In this document: positions 7,255-15,811 of the stretch, piece by piece
Layout of the letters: each line of letters opens with the position of its first letter
Numbering within the stretch: position 1 is the first letter of the stretch
From: Seminavis robusta
Taxonomy: Eukaryota; Bacillariophyta; Bacillariophyceae; Naviculales; Naviculaceae
Reading direction: 5' to 3'
Length of the DNA: 26,745 nucleotides
Assembly: GCA_903772945.1 (NCBI GenBank)
Contig: CAICTM010001563.1
Coordinates: forward strand, 1-26,745
Translations under genes and position numbers: made by a program
Notes under the pieces: model-generated
Told to the model about the DNA's origin: nothing
What the model saw: the letters and a program-made list of their open reading frames with translations, nothing else
The model's database searches: none

Positions 7255-8907
7255 ATGCCTCGTTTCTGGCTCTTTGTTTCCTCACTGTACTTGCTGCTGC
7301 TGGTTGCATCGGCACCAGTCTGTCAATCATGGCGCTTGTTTCCTGCCATTCGGTTTCGAGGAGGAGGCTTTCGAATGACCAGAGGCAATGGTGGTGCTAG
7401 CAGCAGTTGGACCAAAAGCGCTGCTTCGATTACCAAAATACTGAAAGAATTGGATTTCCTCAATAGCAAACTGGACGGAAGCGTCATTGTCGTGGGTCAT
7501 GACAACCTAGGCAAGGACACTCTACTCAGTGACTTGTATGACAAGGAGGGTGGTCTAACATGGATGAAACCAACGCCAGTACCACTTGCCATTGTCCAAG
7601 TGGCTTCCGAGTCGGATGTTGCCGTGGCGGTGCCCATCTTGGTTCGTCTTCAAAAAGACTTTGGCATTCCATTTCGAATCCGATCGGGAGGACATCATTA
7701 CAATGGCTACAGTTCGGTGGAAATGGGGATTGTGCTGGATATTGGAACGAACCTCAACAAGATTACGCTGTGTCACAATGATAATAATGGTAGTGAGGAG
7801 GAACCATTGGCGTGGATAGAACCCAGCGTCAATGGAGGAGACATTTGGAAACAACTGATTCAAAAACACAAACTCGCCGCCATTATGGGAGGATGTCCGG
7901 CGGTCAATCAAGGCGGGTTTCTCCTCGGGGGTGGATTTTCCTACTGGTCCCGGTTATACGGATTGGGATGCGATCGCATGGTAGCAGCCCGTGTAGTACT
8001 GGCCAATGGGACGATTGTCACGGCCAATGCCACCAATTCACACAGCGACTTATTCTGGGCATTGCGGGGTGCCGGGTCGGCAGGGCCCATTGGCGGAGTC
8101 GTGACATCATTCCAGGTGAAACTCTTTCCCACACAAGACGAACAAGTGTACGGCATGGGCAAAATTCCATCGGTCGAAGAAGCCGCACATTATTTGACCA
8201 ATATTGGGACGCGAACCAATCTACCAGGAAATGCCGGGATTACGTTATTCTTGTTTCCCAAACAGTTTTATGGTGACGAGTGGCTTTCCGTGTACAATTG
8301 GTATGACAATGGCATTCCACAACTGCAAACCGGAATGACCTTGTTGAATGCAACCTTTCGGGATGCCTTGTTACATCCCGACACGGCCCGTGGTTTTGGC
8401 ATGGAGATCCAATCCGGAACGGAACATTCCAAAATGGGTCTCATGGAAGGACGTCTCTGGCAAGTATGGAATGGATTCCTCATGCCAGAACAATGCAACA
8501 CGCAAACTTGGACCAAACTATTGACTATCATGAGGGAGATGCGAGATGCGTGTGAAGGCTACGTCACTATTGAAGTCTTGCTGTGGGGCGGTGCCATTTC
8601 CGATGTTTCACCCAGCGAAACTGCATTCTTTTGGAGACGGGGCATTTACAATATTTGCGTCAATCTCGGTGTTCCCGCCCATGTGGAAAACGCCGAGGTC
8701 ATTTTTGAACGTCATCGTGCCTATCTCAGCCGAGCGTGGCCCAAAGTCAACAAGTATCTCCAGGGGGCGTACTATAATTATCCAGTGCAGGGCAAAAAGG
8801 AAGGGAATTCCGATGTGTACTTTGGAGGAAATGTTGCAAAGCTGAGGAAAATCAAAAAGCAATACGACCCGGACAATGTGTTCCATCACCCCCAGAGCAT
8901 TGATTGA
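7255..8907 (+). CDS. Secreted berberine-bridge-enzyme-like FAD-linked oxidoreductase
   Basis: The product is 550 aa. The start at 7255 is the first ATG, and the frame opens 15 bases earlier with a TTG. A signal peptide is evident (FWLFVSSLYLLLLVASA). The FAD-binding PCMH-type domain spans about 100-280. RIRSGGHHYNG contains His147, the usual 8-alpha-histidyl FAD attachment. MGGCPAVNQGG contains Cys214, matching the 6-S-cysteinyl attachment. Both bonds of a bicovalent flavoprotein are therefore available. The C-terminus has the BBE domain signature: YYNYP, then YFGGN, AKLRKIKKQYDPDNVF and HPQSI. The length is normal for the family. Members oxidise carbohydrates, alkaloid precursors or phenolic alcohols and release H2O2; the substrate here cannot be told. 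It is transcribed divergently from the plastid repeat protein. Confidence 0.9.
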   Translation: MPRFWLFVSSLYLLLLVASAPVCQSWRLFPAIRFRGGGFRMTRGNGGASSSWTKSAASITKILKELDFLNSKLDGSVIVVGHDNLGKDTLLSDLYDKEGGLTWMKPTPVPLAIVQVASESDVAVAVPILVRLQKDFGIPFRIRSGGHHYNGYSSVEMGIVLDIGTNLNKITLCHNDNNGSEEEPLAWIEPSVNGGDIWKQLIQKHKLAAIMGGCPAVNQGGFLLGGGFSYWSRLYGLGCDRMVAARVVLANGTIVTANATNSHSDLFWALRGAGSAGPIGGVVTSFQVKLFPTQDEQVYGMGKIPSVEEAAHYLTNIGTRTNLPGNAGITLFLFPKQFYGDEWLSVYNWYDNGIPQLQTGMTLLNATFRDALLHPDTARGFGMEIQSGTEHSKMGLMEGRLWQVWNGFLMPEQCNTQTWTKLLTIMREMRDACEGYVTIEVLLWGGAISDVSPSETAFFWRRGIYNICVNLGVPAHVENAEVIFERHRAYLSRAWPKVNKYLQGAYYNYPVQGKKEGNSDVYFGGNVAKLRKIKKQYDPDNVFHHPQSID

Positions 8908-9829
8908 TCCTTGCGGTTTGCTCCTTTCGGATCATCACACGCGCTCTTGACATCATCTCTGAGCCATCATACCGTACCAGCACCATGGTGCAGCTTCATT
9001 GTATAAAATGCAGGCGAAGCGGCAAAACCTCGGAAAGCAATGAAACGACCGAGGGCAATGCTCGTGTTTGGCTCCCGTCCATGAAGAGAATAGCTAGCAT
9101 TTGTCTGGCTAGCAAGTTTGGCTTCCTCTAGCTAGATACAACTTATGTATAGCAGCGCTTTCCTCTCATGTGTACCATTCCCTAACAGATAGATATGCCC
9201 TAATCGCGACACGCTAACACACATACTGTACTCCAGAGCACCGTACCGGTACACCGACAAGCACACCAAAGACCAGAACAGGTGCAACAACACGGGTACA
9301 GTACCGTTTGATTGAAATCCCACGTTTTGGCGACGTACCGGTACCAGTACATGGCATCCCCTTTTGTGGCCCTGCCTTGGAGTCCCAAAATTTCCTCTTT
9401 TTGTCACACACACGCCTCATGCGAGAATTTGCTCCATGATGCTGCAGGCAGACTATTCAAGGGGAGCGAAAGATGTTTCGTCCTTGAAGTCACGAGCAGA
9501 GACGAGCTACGAGTAGACAGCTGACACGGGCCAGACACTCCATCCAGCTACATGTATTGGATGCGCATCATCTCTCCTCTGGAAGCAATGGGTAGCCCTT
9601 CCTTGATGATGCCCCAAACTCCCATCGCTTCCTGCTGCTAGAGAGGACGTCTTACTACGGAACTAAGGCGCCGCGGCAATGTCCAATGTCCTTGCCTACT
9701 AGAGAGCTAGCTAGACTTCTATCTATCTGCATTTGGCTACTGTACTACTGTAGCTAGCTAGATCTCGTTGCTGCCTCCAGTTGTACATGTACTGTAGCAG
9801 GCACCAGTACTGGCACAGGGGCGAAACAC
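8908..9829. other. Spacer between the oxidase and the U6 gene
   Basis: I see no supported gene. It contains many GTAC, CCGGTA and CTAGCTAG words (9241-9256, 9334-9352, 9700-9765, 9781-9812) and short inverted pairs such as CATCCA...TGGATG at about 9540-9563. Short open frames here lack family features. Confidence 0.55.
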
Positions 9830-9837
9830 AAAAAAAA
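9830..9837 (-). terminator. RNA polymerase III oligo-T terminator of U6
   Basis: Eight consecutive T residues on the minus strand directly follow the conserved 3' end of the U6 RNA, as expected for Pol III termination. Confidence 0.85.
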
Positions 9838-9941
9838 GGTGCTTCACTCTTCAAATTACGCGTGTCATTCTTGCTCAGAGACCATGCTAATTTTCTCTGT
9901 ATGTGAAAGCGTTTGTTTAATGCACGGTCCGAAGACCGTGC
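9834..9941 (-). ncRNA. U6 spliceosomal snRNA, divergent variant
   Basis: On the minus strand, 9941-9922 forms an 8-bp stem closed by a C(UUCG)G tetraloop, matching the U6 5' stem-loop. The invariant ACAGAGA box is at 9900-9894 and the AGC triad at 9888-9886. The internal stem-loop lies at 9883-9862. Relative to human U6 it carries a C-to-U and a matching G-to-A change that keep one pair, and a further C-to-U that creates a U-A pair. The telestem is also rewritten on both sides: GCUUUCAC at 9910-9903 pairs with GUGAAGC at 9847-9841, with one bulged U. Transcription should end in the eight T residues at 9837-9830, giving about 108 nt, the normal U6 length. Sequence outside the core differs from usual U6, so it may be a variant paralogue. 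U6atac is excluded by the box sequence. Confidence 0.88.
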
Positions 9942-9965
9942 CACCAGATACGGCGAATATGTTTG

Positions 9966-9973
9966 TATATAAA
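9966..9973 (-). promoter_or_regulatory. TATA box of the U6 gene
   Basis: TTTATATA on the minus strand sits at -32 to -25 relative to a +1 at 9941. This is the spacing of external Pol III (type 3) U6 promoters. Confidence 0.75.
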
Positions 9974-10266
9974 GTGTCTGAAACGTGTCAAGTGATGGTG
10001 TTGGTTGGTGATTGCGTTTGCCCTCACAAAGCAATCATATCCATCCGCCACTTTTGTAATGGTTGACTACACTGGTAGATTCAGCAACCTAGACTAGCTA
10101 GTAGGGATCATGGCTGCTGTGGCTCCATTGTCCCTTGGTGGTGTGATGCTGGAGACTCGAGTGACTTGACTCAGCAGCTGCATGCTGTTGTCGCATTTCT
10201 GAACGTTACCCATAACCCTACCATACGATCCTTACAGTTGGTTCGAGTGTGGTGATTGTCGTCGTG
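9974..10266. other. Spacer upstream of U6 and of the radical-SAM-like gene
   Basis: About 290 bp lie between two divergent genes. It should hold the upstream element of the U6 gene (minus) and the promoter of the next gene (plus). I see no specific motif that I can name. Confidence 0.4.
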
Positions 10267-11124
10267 ATGGCCTTTTGGTCGTCTCAAACAAACCTTGTTT
10301 TTTGTTTTTATCCCACCTATCTTCTGAAGATGCACATCAGCAAACCCCTTGCATCTGGCTTGACCTATTCTCTTGGTCGTTCACTGTACATTCCTTTGAC
10401 TAGTCGATGTAATACTTTGACGCTGCCACAGACAAGAGGACCCCATTTCCTTTTGCCAGCAGAAGTGGTTTCGGCATTGTGTCGGGTTCGAGATGCCGAG
10501 AATCAAAAGGAACAATGGAAGCACTGGTGTATGTACTTGGATACCTCAGAAACACCACAATTGCTGCCCAAAGCAGAGGAGCCTGTGGCAGCGCTAAAAG
10601 GTCAAACTGAAGAAATCACGGATAGTGAAGATGGTTTACAACCAAGCGTCAACGAGCTCTTTATGGCTGTACAAGAGAATATCGGCCAGCAAGAGTATCA
10701 ATCCGTGGTGTTTGCTGGGGAAGGGGAACCCACGCTTCGGCCGATTGCACTGGTAGCCCTGGCCAAAAAACTCAAGAACATCCAATCGCCACCTCTTCGG
10801 CTGACTACGAATGGTCTAATGTCCAATGATCCCATGAGAAGCCACGTGCTGCAATCTAATGCGATTTCTTCCGTCAGTGTGGCTCTCATGACACATGATT
10901 CAGATCAATACGACGAGTTGATGAAACCGGTAATTCCGGACGATGCCACCAACACACGGTCCCATGAACGAGTTTGCCAATTTATTCAGGAAGCTTTGAC
11001 GGCAGGCCTTGCCGTGGAGGTAACTGCTGTCGAACACCCGGATGTAGACAAGCATCAGACAGAACAATATGCGGCATCTCTAGGGGTTACAGAACCAGTT
11101 CGATGGCGCAGCTATTTTCCATAA
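10267..11124 (+). CDS. Radical-SAM-fold protein lacking the CX3CX2C motif (TatD-associated type)
   Basis: The product is 285 aa from the ATG at 10267; GTG codons upstream and Met22 at 10330 are alternative starts. The order of motifs follows the radical SAM core. SLYIPLTSRC (Cys48) is at the position of the first cluster cysteine. The SAM-binding GEGEPTLR follows at 151-158, then RLTTNGL, SVSVALMTHDSDQYDELMKP, and VEVTAVEHPDVD near the end, closing with VRWRSYFP. It resembles the TatD-family-associated radical SAM group. The second and third cysteines of CX3CX2C are absent: after Cys48 the sequence runs NTLTLPQTRGP. It may bind SAM without a 4Fe-4S cluster, use another ligand set, or be a pseudoenzyme. 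An insertion rich in Glu (about 95-130) separates the first strand from the GEGEP motif. The family assignment is from memory of motif order and is moderate. Confidence 0.65.
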   Translation: MAFWSSQTNLVFCFYPTYLLKMHISKPLASGLTYSLGRSLYIPLTSRCNTLTLPQTRGPHFLLPAEVVSALCRVRDAENQKEQWKHWCMYLDTSETPQLLPKAEEPVAALKGQTEEITDSEDGLQPSVNELFMAVQENIGQQEYQSVVFAGEGEPTLRPIALVALAKKLKNIQSPPLRLTTNGLMSNDPMRSHVLQSNAISSVSVALMTHDSDQYDELMKPVIPDDATNTRSHERVCQFIQEALTAGLAVEVTAVEHPDVDKHQTEQYAASLGVTEPVRWRSYFP

Positions 11125-12041
11125 CGGGGTACCTGGTAGCTTATTTCACTGACCGACAAGATGCAAAGCCTGTGTGGCTCAGTTTTACTGTTACCGGTAG
11201 CCAGCCCATGACGCATTGGTTGTCATCAACGAATGCTTCTCGCAAAACAGGAAATGTCTCTGGACCCCGAGCTGGATCCTACCACGTACGGTAGCTAGAT
11301 ATTAGTCTCAAAGCTCGGATTTGACTGAGACTTGGACTCAACTCGTCTTTCGTGGCAAAACTGCATCATTTTCCTCCGGATGCAGTCTTGCTAGTAGAGA
11401 GACAAGCAAGAATGTATGACAATGCCGGCAGATTGGCATGTGTTCTTTCGTACCAGTACCATATGATACCGATATGGAGTGCGCTACTGGTGGGACCTAT
11501 GGTGATGCCAAGGTCTATGCCATGTTCCTTGTTCCTGTCTTTGGACACTTTCACGTCCGAAACCTCCGCTGAAGCTACTATTAATTGATAGTATGCTGGT
11601 GAGAAAAGATTGCAGCCGGGTGTTAAAACAGACTGCGGGCTTGGTACCTACCGTAAAAAGTATTTCGTCGAACTGTGACCACGCCGAAACGGACGTTGGA
11701 TCTAAGTATCCGTGGGATCTTTCCCTAAAAACCACTCCGCATTGTCTAAGTAACTGAAGCTTCCTAGCATTGCCAGCGATAGATGGGAGATGCACCTTCG
11801 GGTTGGTGGGAGCCGAGTGACGAAGTTCCGAGAGGGCATCAACAGGAGAACGAAGAGTTCGAGGGAAGCCTGGGTCCTTGCTTGGCTGGCAAGGAATCCA
11901 AATTCCAGATACTACAGTACCAGAACCGTCCTCTGCAAATCCAATCCAATCAATCAAAGAAAGAAGATCATTGCATCTACAAGAGGAACGCCAATTGGGG
12001 GTTGCTGCGTGGGGCTTGATATGAAATAAACCTCCATCAAC
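11125..12041. other. Spacer upstream of the TPR-like gene
   Basis: About 900 bp without a supported gene. Frames at 11484-12086 (minus) and 11783-12019 (plus) overlap each other, lack recognisable features, and the former starts only at a TTG. It contains ACGTACGGTAGCTAG near 11285-11299 and CCAGTACCATATGATACC near 11453-11470. Confidence 0.5.
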
Positions 12042-13247
12042 ATGAACCTTGCCAGTTTGAATGCACAAGCCGTGCGCCTCTTGCAACGAGGACGTCCTGA
12101 TGAAGCCGTATCCCTTTTATTGGAAGGGTTTGAAAGACTCGACGTCCTGAACACAGATGTTCCGGATGAAACAACAGCATCGGATGTTGCTTCTACGTTT
12201 TCGACAGTGTCTGCTGATGGTACCTCTAGTGGCTTGGTTTCATCGGGCAAGATACCGCCATCATCCACAGCAACAGCAGACAACAATGCCGATCAATGCA
12301 GTCAATACTCCATCAAGCACGTCGCATCCAGAGCCGCGAGTGAACCGTCCAGTCGTAGGTATCAAGCAGCAGCCAGTCGGGCTGCAGAAGCTCGCCTAAG
12401 ACAAAGTCGATCTTTGGATGAACCTCTCCTGCAAACTGTCGATTCTGATGTATCGGATATCTCTGCGGCAACTGCGTTATCAGCCATTGACTTTGTACAA
12501 AGTGAGAACCAGTCCGAAGTGGAATCTGTAGAGATGTCACTGTCACTCCAAGATGAACAGAGGGCAGCTGAAGAGGACATTGCCAGTACGGAACCATTGC
12601 ACAACTCCACTACCACCCATTTAGAAAGCGTCGCCCTACCAGAGTTCTCAGATGTTGATAACAGAGACATGGCCAATCCAACAGATGAGGAAACCACTTC
12701 CTCCACCAACAACAACCAGTCCGTATCCGAAAATATTTTCACGTTTTATCAACGAGCCTTTGTGCTTACAACAACATCAGCAACAATGGAAAGTAGCAAC
12801 CTGGAGGGTGACAACAACAACAATGACACGTCCAAACAATCCGCAGTGCTCCTGTATAACATGGCCGTGGCACATCACAACTATGCCCTTTACCGCCGAG
12901 ATCCCGTAGCAGCACACGGGGAATTCCGCACCGCTTTGGTGTTTTATGACATGGCCTTTTCCATGATTCAGGAATCATTGGCGACCGAAGAGGATGACGA
13001 AGACTTTTTGTTGCTCTTGTTGGCCGTATTGAATAATCTGGGCCATATTCACGCTCACCGCTACAATTATTTGGAAACGCAAGAGATGTTGTCATCTCTG
13101 CAAGAGATACTGGCCGCCATTCGACCTGCATCGGGTGAAGCATCCATTATGGATTGCAGCCGTAACAACCGAGAGGATTTTCTCTTCTTTTACAAAAATC
13201 TGGTCGTCTATCAAGAGCAAGAGTTTGCGGCAGCTCCTGCCGCTTGA
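12042..13247 (+). CDS. TPR-like helical protein of a diatom-type family, function unknown
   Basis: The product is 401 aa starting MNLASLNAQAVRLLQRGRPDEA, which reads like one TPR helix pair. Residues about 35-240 are low complexity, rich in Ser, Thr, Asp, Glu and Asn, with a polyAsn/Asp stretch near 260-265. The last third is a helical array: AVLLYNMAVAHHNYALYRRD, ALVFYDMAFSMIQESL, LLLLLAVLNNLGHIHAH and a Phe-rich end (DFLFFYKNLVVYQ) before a terminal AAPAA. This layout, including that C-terminal tail, is what I remember of a family expanded in diatoms. A protein-interaction scaffold is inference. No targeting peptide is seen. It converges on the alpha/beta hydrolase gene with about 200 bp between stops. 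Confidence 0.8.
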   Translation: MNLASLNAQAVRLLQRGRPDEAVSLLLEGFERLDVLNTDVPDETTASDVASTFSTVSADGTSSGLVSSGKIPPSSTATADNNADQCSQYSIKHVASRAASEPSSRRYQAAASRAAEARLRQSRSLDEPLLQTVDSDVSDISAATALSAIDFVQSENQSEVESVEMSLSLQDEQRAAEEDIASTEPLHNSTTTHLESVALPEFSDVDNRDMANPTDEETTSSTNNNQSVSENIFTFYQRAFVLTTTSATMESSNLEGDNNNNDTSKQSAVLLYNMAVAHHNYALYRRDPVAAHGEFRTALVFYDMAFSMIQESLATEEDDEDFLLLLLAVLNNLGHIHAHRYNYLETQEMLSSLQEILAAIRPASGEASIMDCSRNNREDFLFFYKNLVVYQEQEFAAAPAA

Positions 13248-13449
13248 GAGAGATCAAGAAGCAACAAGGACCGGAAACGGACCAGCTTTTCATTCAAATT
13301 CATATATTTATCCATACTTTCTTACGCATAATAATATAAGCATCGTCGGATCGGCTACCGTAGCTAGCAGAATTATATTGGTAACCAAAATTGCCCCAAA
13401 TGACAATCTCTTTCACTATTCCGTTTGAACAGGCTGATGACTTCCAACC

Positions 13450-14667
13450 TTATAACAGGAAGAAGGGGAGCTTCACGTTGCCGAGGAAGTTGCCGCCATT
13501 GCTGGTTGTTGTTGTGCCATCGTTAAGATTGTCAAGCCATTTCAGCATCAGCTCATTCGATTCTGGTACTTCATCAAATGGGATATGACCCGCAGTGACC
13601 AAATCCATGGAAATGTTGTTGTCTGATTCGTTGGCCATGGCTTGAAAGAAGGTCCCAACAGACCCAGCCAAGGGTGTTACTGGATCCTGATCTCCCCATA
13701 CCAAATGAATGGGAACTTGACGGTCCAACAAAAATTTAGAATGTCGCTCATAGACTTCCATGGGCGTGTCGCCAGGATCATTGGTATAGATCTGAGAGAG
13801 CGCTTGCGGTGATCCAGAGTCCTTGGCAGGATAGTAAAAGGAATCCACGAGAACATCATTGACGCGTTCATCCACATCGGTAGCATATTGGTAGAGATTG
13901 GTCAGAGCATTTTTTAGCAGTTCCTGGGTCACAACATTGTCCAGCACATACGTCAGTAGAGGTAAATTGCCAAAGACAAGAGCGTCCAAAAGGTCAAAGA
14001 TTGCCGTAAAGATGACTTTCTGGACCCCCGAGAATTCTCTCAAGACGTTTCTCGAATTCATTCCCACCCCACAGTTGTACATGCCAACGCCTCCGATCGA
14101 TTGTCGAATAAAACCATCATTGGTATCATCATTATTTGTCTGATCGCCAGTGGCAGCTGTCAGTGCCACCATACTTCCAAGGCTGTTGCCCATGACAACA
14201 ATGGAACTCGATGGTGGAATGTTGGCCCTGGCATAGTCATCGACTTGCTGTGCCCACAATCGAATGGAATAATTGATTCCGTCGGCTCTACCAGGTTTGG
14301 CCGACTTTCCTTGTCCTAGCAGGTCCAAAGCATGGACCGTGTAGCCACTTTGTTGGAAGAGTTGGATGGTTTCGCGCCAATACAAGGTACCGCACCCAAA
14401 GCCATGAACCAAAATGACATGGCATTTCTTCTTCTTCGGTATCACAGCAGTAGGCTCGTACACTTCGGAGTATGTCTTGTGACCCTGGAAGACAAAGTCT
14501 CGAGCCGCTGTCGCAGTGGGGTTTGCCACGGCAAAGAGTGGCGTTGCTTTAGAAGAAGCTGGAGGCACCAAAGCAGGTACAAAGGCATTGCCTGGTTGCA
14601 CCAACAGGGCCGACAACAACCCATGAAGCACAACGGCCAGCGTACATGACACGAGACGGTTGATCAT
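13450..14667 (-). CDS. Alpha/beta hydrolase, probably plastid-targeted
   Basis: The product is 405 aa. The Met at 14667 is chosen because it begins a clean signal peptide (MINRLVSCTLAVVLHGLLSALL) ending in GNA-F29-VPALVPP, a diatom plastid-type Ala-Phe motif; an upstream start would bury it. The hydrolase core follows: VILVHGFGCGTLYW supplies the oxyanion HG motif, GNSLGS the nucleophile Ser162, HLVWGDQDPVTP the acid Asp328, and AGHIPFDEVP the base His361. Length and the HGFG/GNSLGS motifs resemble pheophytinase and chlorophyll-dephytylase-like enzymes. The substrate cannot be told, and other esterase or haloperoxidase-like functions remain possible. The cap region (about 185-310) is long. 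Confidence 0.88.
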   Translation of the reverse strand: MINRLVSCTLAVVLHGLLSALLVQPGNAFVPALVPPASSKATPLFAVANPTATAARDFVFQGHKTYSEVYEPTAVIPKKKKCHVILVHGFGCGTLYWRETIQLFQQSGYTVHALDLLGQGKSAKPGRADGINYSIRLWAQQVDDYARANIPPSSSIVVMGNSLGSMVALTAATGDQTNNDDTNDGFIRQSIGGVGMYNCGVGMNSRNVLREFSGVQKVIFTAIFDLLDALVFGNLPLLTYVLDNVVTQELLKNALTNLYQYATDVDERVNDVLVDSFYYPAKDSGSPQALSQIYTNDPGDTPMEVYERHSKFLLDRQVPIHLVWGDQDPVTPLAGSVGTFFQAMANESDNNISMDLVTAGHIPFDEVPESNELMLKWLDNLNDGTTTTSNGGNFLGNVKLPFFLL

Positions 14668-15151
14668 GTCGAGAGATAAGATAATGATGAAGATACCTGC
14701 ATGGGAGTGGGATGTTGCCACCAGTTTTCTTCGAGCGTTATGGGCAGATGGGAAACTGGGAAACACCCACAAAGGATACCCTCAATGTACACGCGACCAA
14801 CGAAGAAAAAAGCACGACCAAAAAGAAATGCTCTTCCCAAGGGCGGGTTTGGTGCCGGTACCGAAACTAAGCTCTCAGCTCTCTCCGGATATTTCAAAGG
14901 ATTATGCAGCTGTACATATGGTAGCAGCATCTATCTGCGTGGCTGCAGATACAGTACTTCCCTGGCACCATCCAAGCTACAGCGTGCTGGATACTACGGC
15001 ACGATAGGAAAAGAGGTATTGTAGCATCTGAATCCAGCACTCTCTATTAGAACTAGCACTCGTTGGTGTGTATTCATTGTTCTACTATACTTGTTTGCGA
15101 CAATCGGGCTCACCAGAAAGCGAATTGGTCTCAGACATAGCTAGTAGATGT
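14668..15151. other. Promoter side of the hydrolase gene
   Basis: About 480 bp between two minus-strand genes. It should contain the hydrolase promoter and the 3' end of the next gene's neighbour. Several CAGTAC and GGTACC-like words occur (for example GTGCCGGTACCG near 14852). No gene is supported. Confidence 0.45.
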
Positions 15152-15811
15152 TTAGACATCATCGTTCACTCCTTCAATTTCGAGAGGATCGTCATCCACA
15201 GCATTGTCATCTCCTCCAGTCCAAGCATCACCGTCTTCTTCGCAACCCGCTCTGGAGTCTCCGGGGCAGCACCCGCAGGTATCCGAGGACATGGCGTCGG
15301 CAGCCAGCACACATGTGGTTTGACCGTCACGACACACAAAGACTCCAACCACATCGTCGGCAATATCGCAATCAAATTCTAGTAGGAAAGCAGCACAAGC
15401 GCCGCCAGTGCCACGAGATACTTCATTGACTGTTCCAGGAGCGGTGAAGGTAGTTCCAGTGGTAACGGTATTTCCCATTGTTGTTACGTTCGCGACAGTG
15501 GACAATTCTCCGTTGGCACCTTGTCCCATCCCTCCAAAATCACCGTCATCAATGCAGTCAGGACGGTTGTCACCGGTGCAGCAACCACAGGTATCAGTTG
15601 AAAGGGTTGCACTTGGATTGACACAGGTTGTGCCCCCTGCACGGCACACATACACTCCCACTACATCGTCCATAATATCACAATCAAACTCCAAAGCTTG
15701 CTGGGTAGAACAGACTTGGCTTGTGCGACGGCGAAGAAGCTCAGCGTTGGTTCCAACAACCAAGAGAACATTGACAGCAGCTGCAACAACAGTTGCAGCA
15801 GAGATTTTCAT
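15152..15811 (-). CDS. Secreted protein with a duplicated 8-cysteine domain
   Basis: The product is 219 aa. The ATG at 15811 begins a strong signal peptide (MKISAATVVAAAVNVLLVVG). Two copies of one cysteine-rich unit follow, at about 34-87 and 133-187. Each has eight cysteines in the order C...FDC-DI-DDVVGV-VC...TTC...DTC-G-CC...C and ends before a Glu/Asp-Asp-Gly-Asp stretch. Four disulfides per unit are plausible. A Thr-rich linker (VANVTTMGNTVTTGTTFTAP) joins them and has an N-V-T sequon. The C-terminus is acidic. There is no transmembrane anchor. I do not recognise the domain. An extracellular, cell-wall-associated or secretory-pathway role is inference. Confidence 0.8.
   Translation of the reverse strand: MKISAATVVAAAVNVLLVVGTNAELLRRRTSQVCSTQQALEFDCDIMDDVVGVYVCRAGGTTCVNPSATLSTDTCGCCTGDNRPDCIDDGDFGGMGQGANGELSTVANVTTMGNTVTTGTTFTAPGTVNEVSRGTGGACAAFLLEFDCDIADDVVGVFVCRDGQTTCVLAADAMSSDTCGCCPGDSRAGCEEDGDAWTGGDDNAVDDDPLEIEGVNDDV

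Noticed and set aside
7812..8276. 154-codon plus-strand frame inside the oxidase gene
   Set aside because: It is an out-of-frame shadow of the FAD oxidase, which has all the catalytic motifs in its own frame.
9839..10066. Short plus-strand open frame
   Set aside because: It overlaps the U6 snRNA and its TATA box on the other strand and has no protein family features.
11484..12086. 200-codon minus-strand frame upstream of the TPR-like gene
   Set aside because: It begins only at a TTG, overlaps the start of the TPR-like gene, and has no recognisable domain or biased composition.
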